DNA from: Ruminiclostridium sufflavum DSM 19573
GTDB lineage: Bacteria; Bacillota; Clostridia; Acetivibrionales; DSM-1351
NCBI RefSeq assembly: GCF_003208175.1
Contig: NZ_QKMR01000017.1
Location: 1-64,000 of the forward strand
Direction of reading: 5' to 3'
DNA: 64,000 bases
This document shows, piece by piece, positions 43,753 through 52,411 of this stretch; the stretch's first letter is position 1, and each line of letters starts with the position of its first letter. Position numbers and translations under genes: made by a program. The notes beneath the pieces were generated by a model that was given only the letters and a program-made list of their open reading frames with translations, made no database searches and was not told the origin of the DNA.

Positions 43753-45291
43753 ATGACATATGAAAAAATAACATGGATAGACCACATCGTTGACCCGGAA
43801 AGCGGTCAAATTTTACAACAAGGTACACGCTTTACCGCTTCGAGGATGAATCACCTTGAACAAGGTGTTGAAGATGCTCAAAATCTTGCTGCTAATATTG
43901 AAACATATTTATCAGATGGCATATACCAAACCGCAGGAGGTACAGCTACAGCAATAACACTAACAATCAATGCGCCATTAACCAACGGATATCCGATAAC
44001 TTTCATAGCGTCACTGTCTAATAGCGGAGCTGCAACAACAATAAACGGTAAAGCATTGTATAGGCCAAATACAATTTCAGCTCCGATTATTGTTGCAGGC
44101 AAGGCTTACACTGTCTGGTACAGTTCGCCGGGTGACTGTTTTTTTATCAAAACTAGTGAAGGAGGTGGTTGTAAATTCTCTAACCTTGTAAGGTTTGGAA
44201 ACATGACAGATGCTACAGTATGGAGTAATGGTGCCAGTACAAGCAGTATTGCCAACAACATATTGACAAATACCGGTACCGATAGTGCGTATACTCCTAA
44301 TATATCTCAAAAAATTAATAAAACTACATATGCCGGACAAAAAATTTATATAAAAGCAAAAATTAAAGTTACTAATTCTGAATGCCTAAAAATAGAGCTA
44401 TATACGTATGATGGAGCTAATTTTGTATATGCAAGTTCAGTCAATAACCCAATGCAAGGCCAAGAATATGTTTTATCTGGAATATGCACACAAGTTACTG
44501 CTGTAGATAATTTTTATATATTTATAAAACACATTTATGCAGACAATGCCGCTGCAAACGGTAAGTCGATAGAAATATCCCAAGCAATGGCATGTGATTT
44601 GACAGATACTTATGGTGCTGGAAATGAACCCGTGAAAGAAGAAATTGACGCTATTATCAATAAATTCGGCGGTTGGTGGGATAATGATTTGTCTGTATTG
44701 ACGGCAGATACATCGGCGGCAGCAGGGCACATATTAGCCCCTTATTCCGCATACGCAAAAGGTCAAAAAATTATTGGGTCAATACCCAGAAAAGATGCAG
44801 AGTCTTTTAGCCCTAGTACAGTTTCCAGAACAATTTCTGGTGGACAATATTTAAATAATCCTCAAACAATTTTACCAGTTACAGGTACGGCTACAGCAGA
44901 TAAAGTTGATTCTGGATATACCTTCAGTAGCGCAGCAGGTGTTAATCAAACTGGAACTAGTACAAAAAAGAGATGGAAGCATGAATACAATTCGTCTTTT
45001 TTGGGGGATACGTTTACAGCTGTAGGTTTGGGATTTACCCCATCAGGAATTATGATTTTATGTGATGTGACAGTAAACTCTAATGCATATCAAATTACGG
45101 CCTTATATAACGCTGGTATATATCAAAGTGTTGGTACTTTTGCAAGATACATAGATGCAACTTATGCCCCTGAAGGGGACTATGGGTCATATACAACTAT
45201 ACGACCTATATGGAGTGTAAGTAATGGCTCGTTTAGTTTCAGCGTTACAGGATACACATTTAGAGGTGTGAAATATTGGGCATACGAATAA
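43753..45291 (+). CDS. Tail fibre / receptor-binding protein
   Basis: 512 residues. The N-terminal ~50 residues (FTASRMNHLEQGVEDAQNLA) are the common attachment helix of Gram-positive phage fibres. A carbohydrate-binding-like beta domain lies at ~145-300 (SNLVRFGNMTDATVWSNG). The C-terminus is Ser/Thr/Gly/Tyr-rich beta (VSRTISGGQYLNNPQTILPV). It should bind the cell surface and decide host range. The middle domain is more AT-rich than its neighbours, which would fit exchange by transfer. Confidence 0.8.
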   Translation: MTYEKITWIDHIVDPESGQILQQGTRFTASRMNHLEQGVEDAQNLAANIETYLSDGIYQTAGGTATAITLTINAPLTNGYPITFIASLSNSGAATTINGKALYRPNTISAPIIVAGKAYTVWYSSPGDCFFIKTSEGGGCKFSNLVRFGNMTDATVWSNGASTSSIANNILTNTGTDSAYTPNISQKINKTTYAGQKIYIKAKIKVTNSECLKIELYTYDGANFVYASSVNNPMQGQEYVLSGICTQVTAVDNFYIFIKHIYADNAAANGKSIEISQAMACDLTDTYGAGNEPVKEEIDAIINKFGGWWDNDLSVLTADTSAAAGHILAPYSAYAKGQKIIGSIPRKDAESFSPSTVSRTISGGQYLNNPQTILPVTGTATADKVDSGYTFSSAAGVNQTGTSTKKRWKHEYNSSFLGDTFTAVGLGFTPSGIMILCDVTVNSNAYQITALYNAGIYQSVGTFARYIDATYAPEGDYGSYTTIRPIWSVSNGSFSFSVTGYTFRGVKYWAYE

Positions 45292-45315
45292 AAAGCAGAA
45301 AGGATTGAAAAAAAC

Positions 45316-45597
45316 ATGACAACAAGAATAATTTATGACACAACAGGTCAAATAATTAACCAGATGCAAGGAAGTGATTTGTATACACCAGAAGGTATAC
45401 CCTGCCTAGATGTAGATATACCCGAGGGCAGATATGTAACAGGTATAGATGTATCGGTAACACCTAATGCAGCTATATTTGAGGATTTACCAAAATCCAA
45501 AACGGATTTATTGCAGGAACGGATTATTAACCTAGAAACAGATAATTTGGATTTGTCTGTTATTGTACTGGATTTATTATTAGAAAAGGAGGTGTAA
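45316..45597 (+). CDS. Small tail-associated protein
   Basis: 93 residues. Beta start (RIIYDTTGQIINQMQGSD), then DVDIPEGRYVTGIDVS and a helical end. Many Gram-positive phages have this type of protein right after the fibre gene; it may be a fibre tip part or chaperone. Not proven. Confidence 0.6.
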   Translation: MTTRIIYDTTGQIINQMQGSDLYTPEGIPCLDVDIPEGRYVTGIDVSVTPNAAIFEDLPKSKTDLLQERIINLETDNLDLSVIVLDLLLEKEV

Positions 45598-45599
45598 CA

Positions 45600-45746
45600 A
45601 TGAGCTGGTCTACTAAATTTGCTGCATGGAAAGAACAGGGTAAAACCACAGAGTGGTTATTAGCAAGAGTAAATGTTTTATTCGATAATGGTTACATAAA
45701 TGAGACTGAATATAATGAAATTTTAGAAATAATCAATGCTCAGTAG
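45600..45746 (+). CDS. XkdX-like short protein
   Basis: 48 residues from ATG 45600, GGAGGTG upstream. SWSTKFAAWKEQGKTTEWLL and GYINETEYNEIL are typical of XkdX-type short helical proteins found after tail fibre genes. Function unknown. Confidence 0.6.
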   Translation: MSWSTKFAAWKEQGKTTEWLLARVNVLFDNGYINETEYNEILEIINAQ

Positions 45747-45754
45747 GAGGCTCA

Positions 45755-46177
45755 ATGAAGGAACACTTTCTAAAAATATTTGCTTTAATATGGTTATTAA
45801 ATTTTTTCTTTATTATGTACATGTTGATAGACGGGGCAAAATATCCATTAAACTTGATGGCAGAAAAGCAAGCTTATACTCAGTTAATAAAAATAGATGG
45901 AGTCGGTGATATAAAAGCAAAAAGAATAATAAAGCAAAGTAAGAAAATAAGCAGTGTAAAGGATTTAGATACTAGAAATATAAAGTATTCAAAATACTTT
46001 ACAGTGAGGAGCTGGGACATGAGAACAGACGTAATGTATATAATGTTTGGAATATCGCTCGGTATAATGATATTTGGAATAATATTATTTCTAGGTATGC
46101 TTTATAAGCAAGGCATTAAAATAAGTGTGAACAAGTATATTGTTTTGGACTCAAAAGACAATAAGAAAGGTACATAA
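45755..46177 (+). CDS. Right-end membrane protein with a helix-hairpin-helix motif
   Basis: 140 residues, AGGAGG before ATG 45755. Membrane segments at ~8-27 (IFALIWLLNFFFIMYMLIDG) and ~90-113 (IMFGISLGIMIFGIILFLG) flank a middle region with IDGVGDIKAKRIIK, a helix-hairpin-helix DNA-binding motif, as in ComEA-type proteins. It is the last gene before the prophage right end, a usual place for lysogeny genes. It might act on incoming DNA at the membrane; this is inference. Confidence 0.65.
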   Translation: MKEHFLKIFALIWLLNFFFIMYMLIDGAKYPLNLMAEKQAYTQLIKIDGVGDIKAKRIIKQSKKISSVKDLDTRNIKYSKYFTVRSWDMRTDVMYIMFGISLGIMIFGIILFLGMLYKQGIKISVNKYIVLDSKDNKKGT

Positions 46178-46251
46178 AGTTGTATATTCTATTACCAAAG
46201 GTATTTATAAAGCAACGAGTGTCAAAATAATTTCTAAGAATTATTTCAAAG

Positions 46252-46302
46252 ATTTTTGTCAGAAATCTTGAGAATTTTTGCCAAAAATCTTGTCCGGCTA
46301 CA
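46252..46302 (-). promoter_or_regulatory. Right prophage end with two transposase sites (R1, R2)
   Basis: ATTTTTGCCAAAAATCTTG (46274-46292) and ATTTTTGTCAGAAATCTTG (46252-46270) agree at 17 of 19 positions with a 22-bp period, about two DNA turns. R1 is followed by the TACA end. Read inward, R1 matches the left end, so these are probably MuA-type binding sites. Confidence 0.75.
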
Positions 46303-46307
46303 ATGGA
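46303..46307. repeat. Target-site duplication, right copy (ATGGA)
   Basis: ATGGA directly after the prophage TACA end, the same as 14138-14142. Confidence 0.92.
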
Positions 46308-47090
46308 TCAGTCGGAAAAATACTGCAAAATGTCAAATACAAAGGAGATACTCTTTATCCTAAACTCATTGAAAAAGATATATTTACAAAAGCACAGCAG
46401 CGAAGAGCAGCCAAAGAGAGTGAGCTTGGGAGAACACAGCAGATTTATACCATAAGAAAACAATCCGCTTTCAGCGGAAAAGCCAGGTGCGGAGAATGCG
46501 GTGAGATGTACAGAAAATATATCGAACATGCCGGAAAGCCATCGGAAAAAATCAAGTGGAAATGCAAAAATTACATATTGCAAAACCGGGTTTGCTGTGA
46601 GAATCACTTTTACACAGAGAATGAAATAAAGGACATATTTATATCAGCCACAAATGAGCTTATAAAGAAGAAGTGGCTGATGGATAAAATACCAAAAAAG
46701 GAACTACCGAAAATGAGCCTTGAACTCAGGCAGACAGAAAACCGGATAAAAGAACTGGAACAGGAAGAACAATATTCCTCACCTGAGCTTGCAGAACTGC
46801 TATTTAAGCGGGCAGAGCTTTACTATATCGGTTCAAAAATAGATGACCGCAAAAGCAAAACGGAGAAAATAAAGGAAGCTCTTAGTGATATAAATGCCCT
46901 TACAGAATTTGATGAGGAGCTGTTTGAAGCAATCATCAAGCAGATGACCATTTGTAAAGATACCAAGGTAGAAGTTGAATTTATCAACGGAATCGTTATA
47001 GAAAGACCTATAGAAACCCAAGGAAAGGATGGTAAAGATGGCAGTAGCAAAAAAGACTGTGGCAATCATACCACCCCAAATAAAATATGA
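46308..47090 (+). pseudogene. Middle recombinase, 3' fragment after the prophage
   Basis: Continues the frame broken at 14142: SVGKILQNVKYKG, then a zinc ribbon with CGECGEMY (~65 in this fragment) and CKNY...CC, and a coiled coil. The joined protein (324 residues) would lack the serine catalytic domain. A start at 46278 inside the phage end could give a short fusion, but no good ribosome site is seen. It overlaps recombinase 3 by 62 bp. Confidence 0.88.
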
Positions 47091-48693
47091 CAAGCATGTA
47101 AGAGTGGAACAGAAAAAGCTGAGGGTAGCAGCCTACTGCAGAGTCAGCACCCTGCTTGAACAGCAGGAAGGCAGCTATGAAGCACAGGTGGAATATTATA
47201 CAGAAAAAATAAACAGCAACCCAAACTGGAAGTGTGCCGGAATATTCGCCGATGATGGTAAGAGTGCAACTCAAACCAAAAAGCGTGAAGATTTCAACAC
47301 AATGATAGTAGCCTGCATGGCAGGAAAAGTGGACTTAGTACTAACAAAATCAGTCAGCAGATTTGCGAGAAATACCGTAGATGCACTTCAATACATAAGA
47401 AAACTGAAAGAAAAGAATATCCCCGTAATATTCGAAAAAGAAGGCGTAAATACAATGGAAAGCGGCGGTGAGCTGCTTATCACAATCCTGAGCAGTCAGG
47501 CACAGGAGGAAAGCAGGAACATTAGTGAAAACACAAGGTGGGGATTAACAAGACGGTTTGAAAACGGAATAATATCCGTCAATCATACAAAATTTTTAGG
47601 GTATACCAAAGACAAAGATGGAAACCTTGTGATAGTGCCGGAAGAAGCTGTAATAGTGAAACGGATTTTCAGAGAATATCTGGAGGGCAAAAGTATAATC
47701 CAAATAGCCAAGGGATTAGAATCGGACAAAATCAAAACAGTAACAGGACTGGAATACTGGCATCCCGGAACAATAGATAAAATGCTCTCCAATGAGAAAT
47801 TCTGTGGAGATGCCTGTATGCAAAAGACCTACACCATAGACTTTCTTACAAAGAAAAAAGTAAAGAACAAGGGGTATGCTCCGCAATATTATATAGAAGA
47901 TAACCATGAGGCAATCATACCCAAGGAATTATTTCATCAGGTGCAGGTGGAGAAAGCCAGAAGAGCAAGCCTCAATAAATCAGCAATAACGAGAAAAGCA
48001 AACAAATCAAAAAAGGAAAAGAGCAAATACAGCTCCAAATATGTACTGACCGAACTACTGGTATGCTCAGAATGTGGACATGCTTACCGCAGGCAGACCT
48101 GGTCAAAATATGGACAGAAAACAGCGGTATGGCGTTGCGAGGACAGGCTGAAAAGTGGAACAAGCTCCAGATGCAAAAACTCTCCGACCTTAAAGGAGGA
48201 ACAGCTCCACGATGCCATCATGAAAGCCATCAACAAAGTAGTAGAAAACAGCGGAGATTTCATCGGGACCTTCCGAGAAAACGTCATCCGGGTAATCGGA
48301 AACTACAGTACCCAAGGGATTGCAACCGAATATGATGACCAAATCGAGGAACTGCAAAAGCAGATGCTGAAGCTCATAGAAGATAATGCAAAACAAGGAA
48401 CTGTAAGCGATGATTTTGACAATGCCTACAAACAGATATCAGAGCAGATAAACGAGCTGAAAAAGGCAAAGATAAGGCTTGTACAGGAACAGAAAAAGGC
48501 AGAGCACTACCAACAAAGGGTGGAGGAACTGGACAAGGCTATAACCACGGTAAGCCCACAAGTGCGAGAATTTGACCAAGAGCTTGTAAAAAGGCTGATC
48601 AGTTCAATTAAAGTCTCCAAAGGAATAAAAATAGAAATACAGTTTCATTCGGGAATTGTTATGACGGAGGAAGTAGACTGCTACGAAGATTAA
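47029..48693 (+). CDS. Large serine recombinase 3 (TnpX/TndX-type)
   Basis: 554 residues from ATG 47029 (ATG 47038 also possible). The catalytic serine lies in AYCRVSTLL (~27-35), then FADDGKSATQTKK and SRFARNTVDA. A recombinase domain follows at ~175-290. The zinc ribbon has CSECGHAYRR (~345) and a second Cys pair, then a coiled coil at ~440-510. It differs clearly from recombinase 1, so the two catalytic enzymes may act as a pair. Because the prophage lies upstream in the operon, its transcription may now depend on readthrough from the phage end. Confidence 0.92.
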   Translation: MVKMAVAKKTVAIIPPQIKYDKHVRVEQKKLRVAAYCRVSTLLEQQEGSYEAQVEYYTEKINSNPNWKCAGIFADDGKSATQTKKREDFNTMIVACMAGKVDLVLTKSVSRFARNTVDALQYIRKLKEKNIPVIFEKEGVNTMESGGELLITILSSQAQEESRNISENTRWGLTRRFENGIISVNHTKFLGYTKDKDGNLVIVPEEAVIVKRIFREYLEGKSIIQIAKGLESDKIKTVTGLEYWHPGTIDKMLSNEKFCGDACMQKTYTIDFLTKKKVKNKGYAPQYYIEDNHEAIIPKELFHQVQVEKARRASLNKSAITRKANKSKKEKSKYSSKYVLTELLVCSECGHAYRRQTWSKYGQKTAVWRCEDRLKSGTSSRCKNSPTLKEEQLHDAIMKAINKVVENSGDFIGTFRENVIRVIGNYSTQGIATEYDDQIEELQKQMLKLIEDNAKQGTVSDDFDNAYKQISEQINELKKAKIRLVQEQKKAEHYQQRVEELDKAITTVSPQVREFDQELVKRLISSIKVSKGIKIEIQFHSGIVMTEEVDCYED

Positions 48694-48707
48694 TATGAAG
48701 GTGAGAC

Positions 48708-48824
48708 ATGAGCATATTAGTAGGAATTACACTATATGTAGCTACCACTGAATCAGATGCGGTTATTCTATGTTCAACAGCATACTTTGTATTTGCGGCA
48801 ATGTTTTTTAATCATTATGAGTAG
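48708..48824 (+). CDS. Very small membrane protein
   Basis: 38 residues from ATG 48708, GAAGGTGAG upstream, 14 bp after recombinase 3. Mostly hydrophobic (AVILCSTAYFVFAAMFF). Likely one membrane segment. No family recognised. Confidence 0.5.
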   Translation: MSILVGITLYVATTESDAVILCSTAYFVFAAMFFNHYE

Positions 48825-48840
48825 GAAGTGGAGAGAGAAA

Positions 48841-49233
48841 ATGACAACAGAAGAATTATATGAATTACAGAAAGACGGAAATCTTGGATATGCCTGTGTA
48901 TATAAAAAAGGCGATAATGGAATGCACACTGATTATATGTTTCCGATGACTGCAGAGAACATTGCAAACTTTATCGGAAAGAATGCCTATACTTCAGACA
49001 AGATTATCATGACGGATATGTGTGACAGACTGATTTGCGAATCGGTATTTGGTGGATTGCTAATGAACTGCCCAGATCAGAATCTATGCAGAGAGATCAT
49101 ACCGCATTTGGCACCAATTCAGATGGGAGATGCAGAACCAAAGGACTTCCCCATTGCAACCAGAGAAGAAATGGAGGCATTATGGCACTCAGAAGAGGAG
49201 GCAGTAATGCAGGCTGAATTTCGGATGTTGTAA
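48841..49233 (+). CDS. Hypothetical protein of the recombinase region
   Basis: 130 residues from ATG 48841 with GGAAGTGGAG upstream; a longer frame from 48757 overlaps the small membrane protein. Acidic, compact (TEELYELQKDGNLGYACVYK, then MCDRLICESVFGGLL). Similar small proteins are common in clostridial mobile elements, function unknown. The last ~23 codons fall within the 175-bp repeat whose second copy lies after the Wadjet genes. Confidence 0.65.
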   Translation: MTTEELYELQKDGNLGYACVYKKGDNGMHTDYMFPMTAENIANFIGKNAYTSDKIIMTDMCDRLICESVFGGLLMNCPDQNLCREIIPHLAPIQMGDAEPKDFPIATREEMEALWHSEEEAVMQAEFRML

Positions 49234-49339
49234 TATGTAAAAAGACTGAATATTTGGTTGTTATTTCTTGTAAAAAACTTCTCATAGGAATAAAATTGAA
49301 GTAACAAAGTTGTTAATACTGTTGTGCCTATTGGGAGGC
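49165..49339 (+). repeat. 175-bp direct repeat, copy 1 (gene tail + promoter leader)
   Basis: Runs from GAAGAAATGGAGGCATTATG to GGGAGGC. It aligns without gaps to 57024-57198 (both 175 bp), with long identical blocks such as GGATGTTGTAATATG and GTTGTGCCTATTGGGAGG. It covers the 3' end of the 48841 gene, a promoter, an inverted repeat and the RBS of the next gene. Together the copies frame the Wadjet cassette. Confidence 0.88.
49268..49296 (+). promoter_or_regulatory. Promoter in repeat copy 1
   Basis: TTGTAA, 17 bp, TAAAAT, then an imperfect inverted repeat (AGTAACAA / TTGTTAATACT) and GGGAGG before ATG 49351. The same layout is kept in copy 2. Confidence 0.6.
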
Positions 49340-49350
49340 AAGGAAATTAA

Positions 49351-50025
49351 ATGGAAACTTTTGAACAGATGGTTGAATATTTGTTGAATAGATGTGGAGA
49401 TATTGTTATTAATCATTTGTGGTATATCTTACCTGTGGTAGTGGGTGCACTTTTTCGTTATGACTTATTAAGATATAGAATTTATATCCCGGAAGTGAAA
49501 GTTAAAAAGATATGTAGAGATATCGGTATCCTTGTGATTTTAACTATTATGTGGAATTTTATAAGTACAAATAAGATAGATAATAATATGGCTCTCACAG
49601 TAGGGATTCTTACGATGGTATACTTTTTTTACATAGTGGCACAAAAATGTCCTGATGGAACTACGGAAAGTTTGTTGCTAATTGTTAATAGTACAATGGT
49701 TACGACTTTGTCTTTTATGTCTTTTCCATATAGTTTGGGTTTAGCAGCTCTTACGGTAGTGCTTGCAGTACTAGCCTATAATTTCTGGAAAGACTTTGAA
49801 CAGAAAAGTGATTTGTGGGAAATTATTATAATGTGTATTGAATCAGTTATAATTTCAATATATGTGACCATTAACTCAATAGAAAATATTTTAGAAGTCA
49901 CTGCGTTGGTTGTCTTTGTTGAAACCGTAATTTTTATGATTAATTGTTTATTGAAATATGGAATAAAATTTCTTTGTAAAGAAGATATAGATGATTATTG
50001 GGATAAGCTTCTTGGCTTAATGTAA
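49351..50025 (+). CDS. Polytopic membrane protein upstream of Wadjet
   Basis: 224 residues with about six membrane segments (for example HLWYILPVVVGALF ~22-36, IGILVILTIMWNFI ~58-72, ALTVGILTMVYFFYIVAQ ~80-97, LAALTVVLAVLAYNF, IIIMCIESVIISIYVTI, ALVVFVETVIFMINCLL). No family recognised. It is the first gene of the repeat-framed cassette and is separated from jetA by 320 bp. It could be an accessory of Wadjet or a separate membrane effector; the sequence does not decide. Confidence 0.7.
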   Translation: METFEQMVEYLLNRCGDIVINHLWYILPVVVGALFRYDLLRYRIYIPEVKVKKICRDIGILVILTIMWNFISTNKIDNNMALTVGILTMVYFFYIVAQKCPDGTTESLLLIVNSTMVTTLSFMSFPYSLGLAALTVVLAVLAYNFWKDFEQKSDLWEIIIMCIESVIISIYVTINSIENILEVTALVVFVETVIFMINCLLKYGIKFLCKEDIDDYWDKLLGLM

Positions 50026-50346
50026 AGGGACTGATGGTAGCTAATAATAGAAACATTTCAGCAATAATGTAATGTTTTTATTATAGAACATTATAGGCTT
50101 TTATTATAGGCTACAGGGTAGTGCTGTTCATAAATATTTTTAGTTGCCATTAAAGTGTAAAAATGGTGTTTTCTGTTATATAATAAAAGTGTACAAGTTA
50201 TTTTCTGTACACTTTTATATTTAGATTACCCTTTTTATGCTTAAGTTACCCTGCTATATATTTTCTTTTTTACGAGAAGAAATATTGGGTCAATGAGTAT
50301 GGAGTATTTTAAATATAGATAAAGTCAACCAGCTGGGGGAGATAAA
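50026..50346 (+). other. Spacer with jet promoter region and hairpin
   Basis: 320 bp, AT-rich, no gene. TATAAT at 50179-50184 has no good -35. Right after it AAAAGTGTAC (50185-50194) and GTACACTTTT (50207-50216) form a perfect 10-bp hairpin that could end the upstream transcript or control the jet leader. GGGGGAG at 50335-50341 is the RBS of jetA. Confidence 0.5.
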
Positions 50347-51768
50347 GTGTCTATATTTGAAAATATTAATAATAATAAATTTTTTAACCCGTTTTGCTGC
50401 CGTAATAAAGAAATTTATTTTGAATGCATAAATCAGCTTATAGAAAAGTCAAAAGAGATACCAATACTTTATGAAATTGATGCTAGAAACTGTTTGACAA
50501 TATATCTCCAAAACTGTCTATATTCAATTGAAACAGAAGACATTGGTGAGGAAATAAATAGCACTAAAACTGCATCTGAGAATGCATCAGCTATATTACG
50601 TTATTTTAGAGAGTGTGGTTGGATTACACAAAAAGAAATAGGTAGGAATGGAGATAATATTGCTTCTATTGTACCTTATTGTAGAAAGGTTATTGAGGCA
50701 TTACGAAGAATTTTTGATAATGATATTAATGGCTCCATTACAAATCATATTTTTTCAATATATGAGATATTGAAATCTTCACTTGAGGAAGATAATGCAC
50801 GTGCTATCAGACCATATTCTAACATATTGGTTCCCCTTATAGAAAATGAGTGTGATTTGAAGAATGAATTGCTGATATTAAAGGACAGCATCCGTGAAAT
50901 TATGCAGGCAGTTATAAAAATGATGGATGCAAACAGCTTTGGACAATTTCTTATAAAGGATGAGATGCTGAAAAAATTCTTCAACGATTATTTCTTTATT
51001 AAAAGAAGTGGATTAATACCAGGCTATATATCTAGAATAGATACAATGCTAAGTAAAATTAGAAGAACTGAAATGTATGATCGTATGGTTGAAGAATATA
51101 AAGAAATAAAGAATATTAGCTATTTTGTTTCTAAAGATATAGTTGACAGACAATTTAGTGAATTAGATTACTTTATTAATATTGAATATGATAAGGAAAT
51201 GAACTATATAGATAAAAAAATCAATACCTATTATAATCTTTATTCTACTAGAATGTTAATGATACTAAGCAATAATACAAATTTACAGCATTATCTGAAC
51301 AATATGTTAATGCAGATGAAAGAAATGCCAGCCGGAGAAAGAGAAAGTTTTCTGCAGAAAATCTCGGACAATTTCCAAGTGCAAAGTATAGGCTATATCG
51401 GCAAAAAGTCGTTTGAAAGGCGGAGAAAGATGAAAACGGATACTTCTAGTATTGGTATAGAGGATAGTGAACTTTCTGACCAAGAGAAGGAACGAATGAC
51501 AAACGAGGTTTTGAAGGAAATTCCAGATCGTTTCAACTTAGAGTCCGTGAAGAAATATTTTGATAATTTAAACTTTACAAATGGAACATTATCAGTAGGC
51601 GAATACAGTATCGATACAAAAGATGATGCAATGATGGTGGCTGCGAGTATTATTTATTCCGGAACAGCAGGTTTTCCATATGAGGTGGAATTTATGGAAG
51701 GTTTCGTGGAAACGGAAGTGGCAACAATAAGTAATATTCGTATGCGGAGGAGAATGGGTGATGAGTGA
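50347..51768 (+). CDS. jetA: Wadjet JetA (type III-like, DUF5716)
   Basis: 473 residues from GTG 50347. N-terminal winged-helix region (FENINNNKFFNPFCCRNKEI, then ILRYFRECGWITQKEI) and a long helical body, the kleisin-like pattern of Wadjet JetA/DUF5716. In Wadjet, JetA, JetB and JetC form an SMC-type complex that extrudes circular plasmid DNA. Overlaps jetB by 8 bp. Confidence 0.85.
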   Translation: MSIFENINNNKFFNPFCCRNKEIYFECINQLIEKSKEIPILYEIDARNCLTIYLQNCLYSIETEDIGEEINSTKTASENASAILRYFRECGWITQKEIGRNGDNIASIVPYCRKVIEALRRIFDNDINGSITNHIFSIYEILKSSLEEDNARAIRPYSNILVPLIENECDLKNELLILKDSIREIMQAVIKMMDANSFGQFLIKDEMLKKFFNDYFFIKRSGLIPGYISRIDTMLSKIRRTEMYDRMVEEYKEIKNISYFVSKDIVDRQFSELDYFINIEYDKEMNYIDKKINTYYNLYSTRMLMILSNNTNLQHYLNNMLMQMKEMPAGERESFLQKISDNFQVQSIGYIGKKSFERRRKMKTDTSSIGIEDSELSDQEKERMTNEVLKEIPDRFNLESVKKYFDNLNFTNGTLSVGEYSIDTKDDAMMVAASIIYSGTAGFPYEVEFMEGFVETEVATISNIRMRRRMGDE

Positions 51769-52411
51769 ATATAACTACCAAATAAATATGAAAGAGGAGA
51801 ATAGCTTACTGTTTAAGAAAAGTATCAGAAAACTATTTGAGTCTACTTTTATATTAAAGGATAAGGATGAAAAGTTATATTATTATGTGTCAAAGGAATC
51901 AAACAGGCGAGATATTTCGGAGTATTTGAAAATGATTGGATTTGACATCCTAGTTAATGATAAATGTAATGTTGCCATGCTTGTAGCAAGTGAGCAAGGT
52001 GAAGATACAGTTGGACTAAAACGTGCAAATATAATTACATTTAGCACATTACAGTATCATTTACTATTGGTTCTTTGGGAAGTATATCTTGAAAATTTAG
52101 GATATGATGAGAAGAATTATGTTTCAAAAGGAGATCTGATAGATAAGATTAAATCATACGGAATTTATCCATCGGTTTCTGATTTGAAGGTTGCATTTAA
52201 ATTATTTAAGAAATATAGTTTGATAAATTATGAGGAATATGATGATAGTGAGGATGCAAAAATACAATTATATCATTCATTACAGTTTGGCTGGGATATT
52301 CCACAGTTTAAAGCGGTGGTTGATGAACATTTAAAACCAGATAATTTGGATGATGAGATAGATTCCATAGAAGAGGATAAAGCAGACTACGAGGAAGAGG
52401 AGAATGACTGA
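51761..52411 (+). CDS. jetB: Wadjet JetB (DUF6063-like)
   Basis: 216 residues from ATG 51761 (GGAGG ten bases upstream; GTG 51758 also in frame). A two-winged-helix KITE-like protein (FKKSIRKLFESTFILKDKD, then ISEYLKMIGFDILVN) with a very acidic C-terminus. It bridges JetA and the JetC motor. Stop overlaps the jetC ATG by 1 bp. Confidence 0.85.
   Translation: MSEYNYQINMKEENSLLFKKSIRKLFESTFILKDKDEKLYYYVSKESNRRDISEYLKMIGFDILVNDKCNVAMLVASEQGEDTVGLKRANIITFSTLQYHLLLVLWEVYLENLGYDEKNYVSKGDLIDKIKSYGIYPSVSDLKVAFKLFKKYSLINYEEYDDSEDAKIQLYHSLQFGWDIPQFKAVVDEHLKPDNLDDEIDSIEEDKADYEEEEND

Larger units (their letters stand above)
14143..46302 (+). mobile_element. Mu-like transposable prophage, 32,160 bp, complete
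   Basis: Bounded by 5'-TGTA and TACA-3' and flanked by a 5-bp duplication, as made by MuA-type transposition. Inside lie a full set of Mu-like modules in canonical order: repressor, MuA, MuB, Gam, GemA, Mor, holin, gp25, gp27 and gp28-type terminase, portal, F, protease I/scaffold Z, capsid T, gp36, G, sheath, tube, chaperone pair, tape measure, baseplate, fibre. No broken structural gene was seen, so it may be active. Gram-positive traits are a GH25 lysin and an LLH-type holin. Confidence 0.95.
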
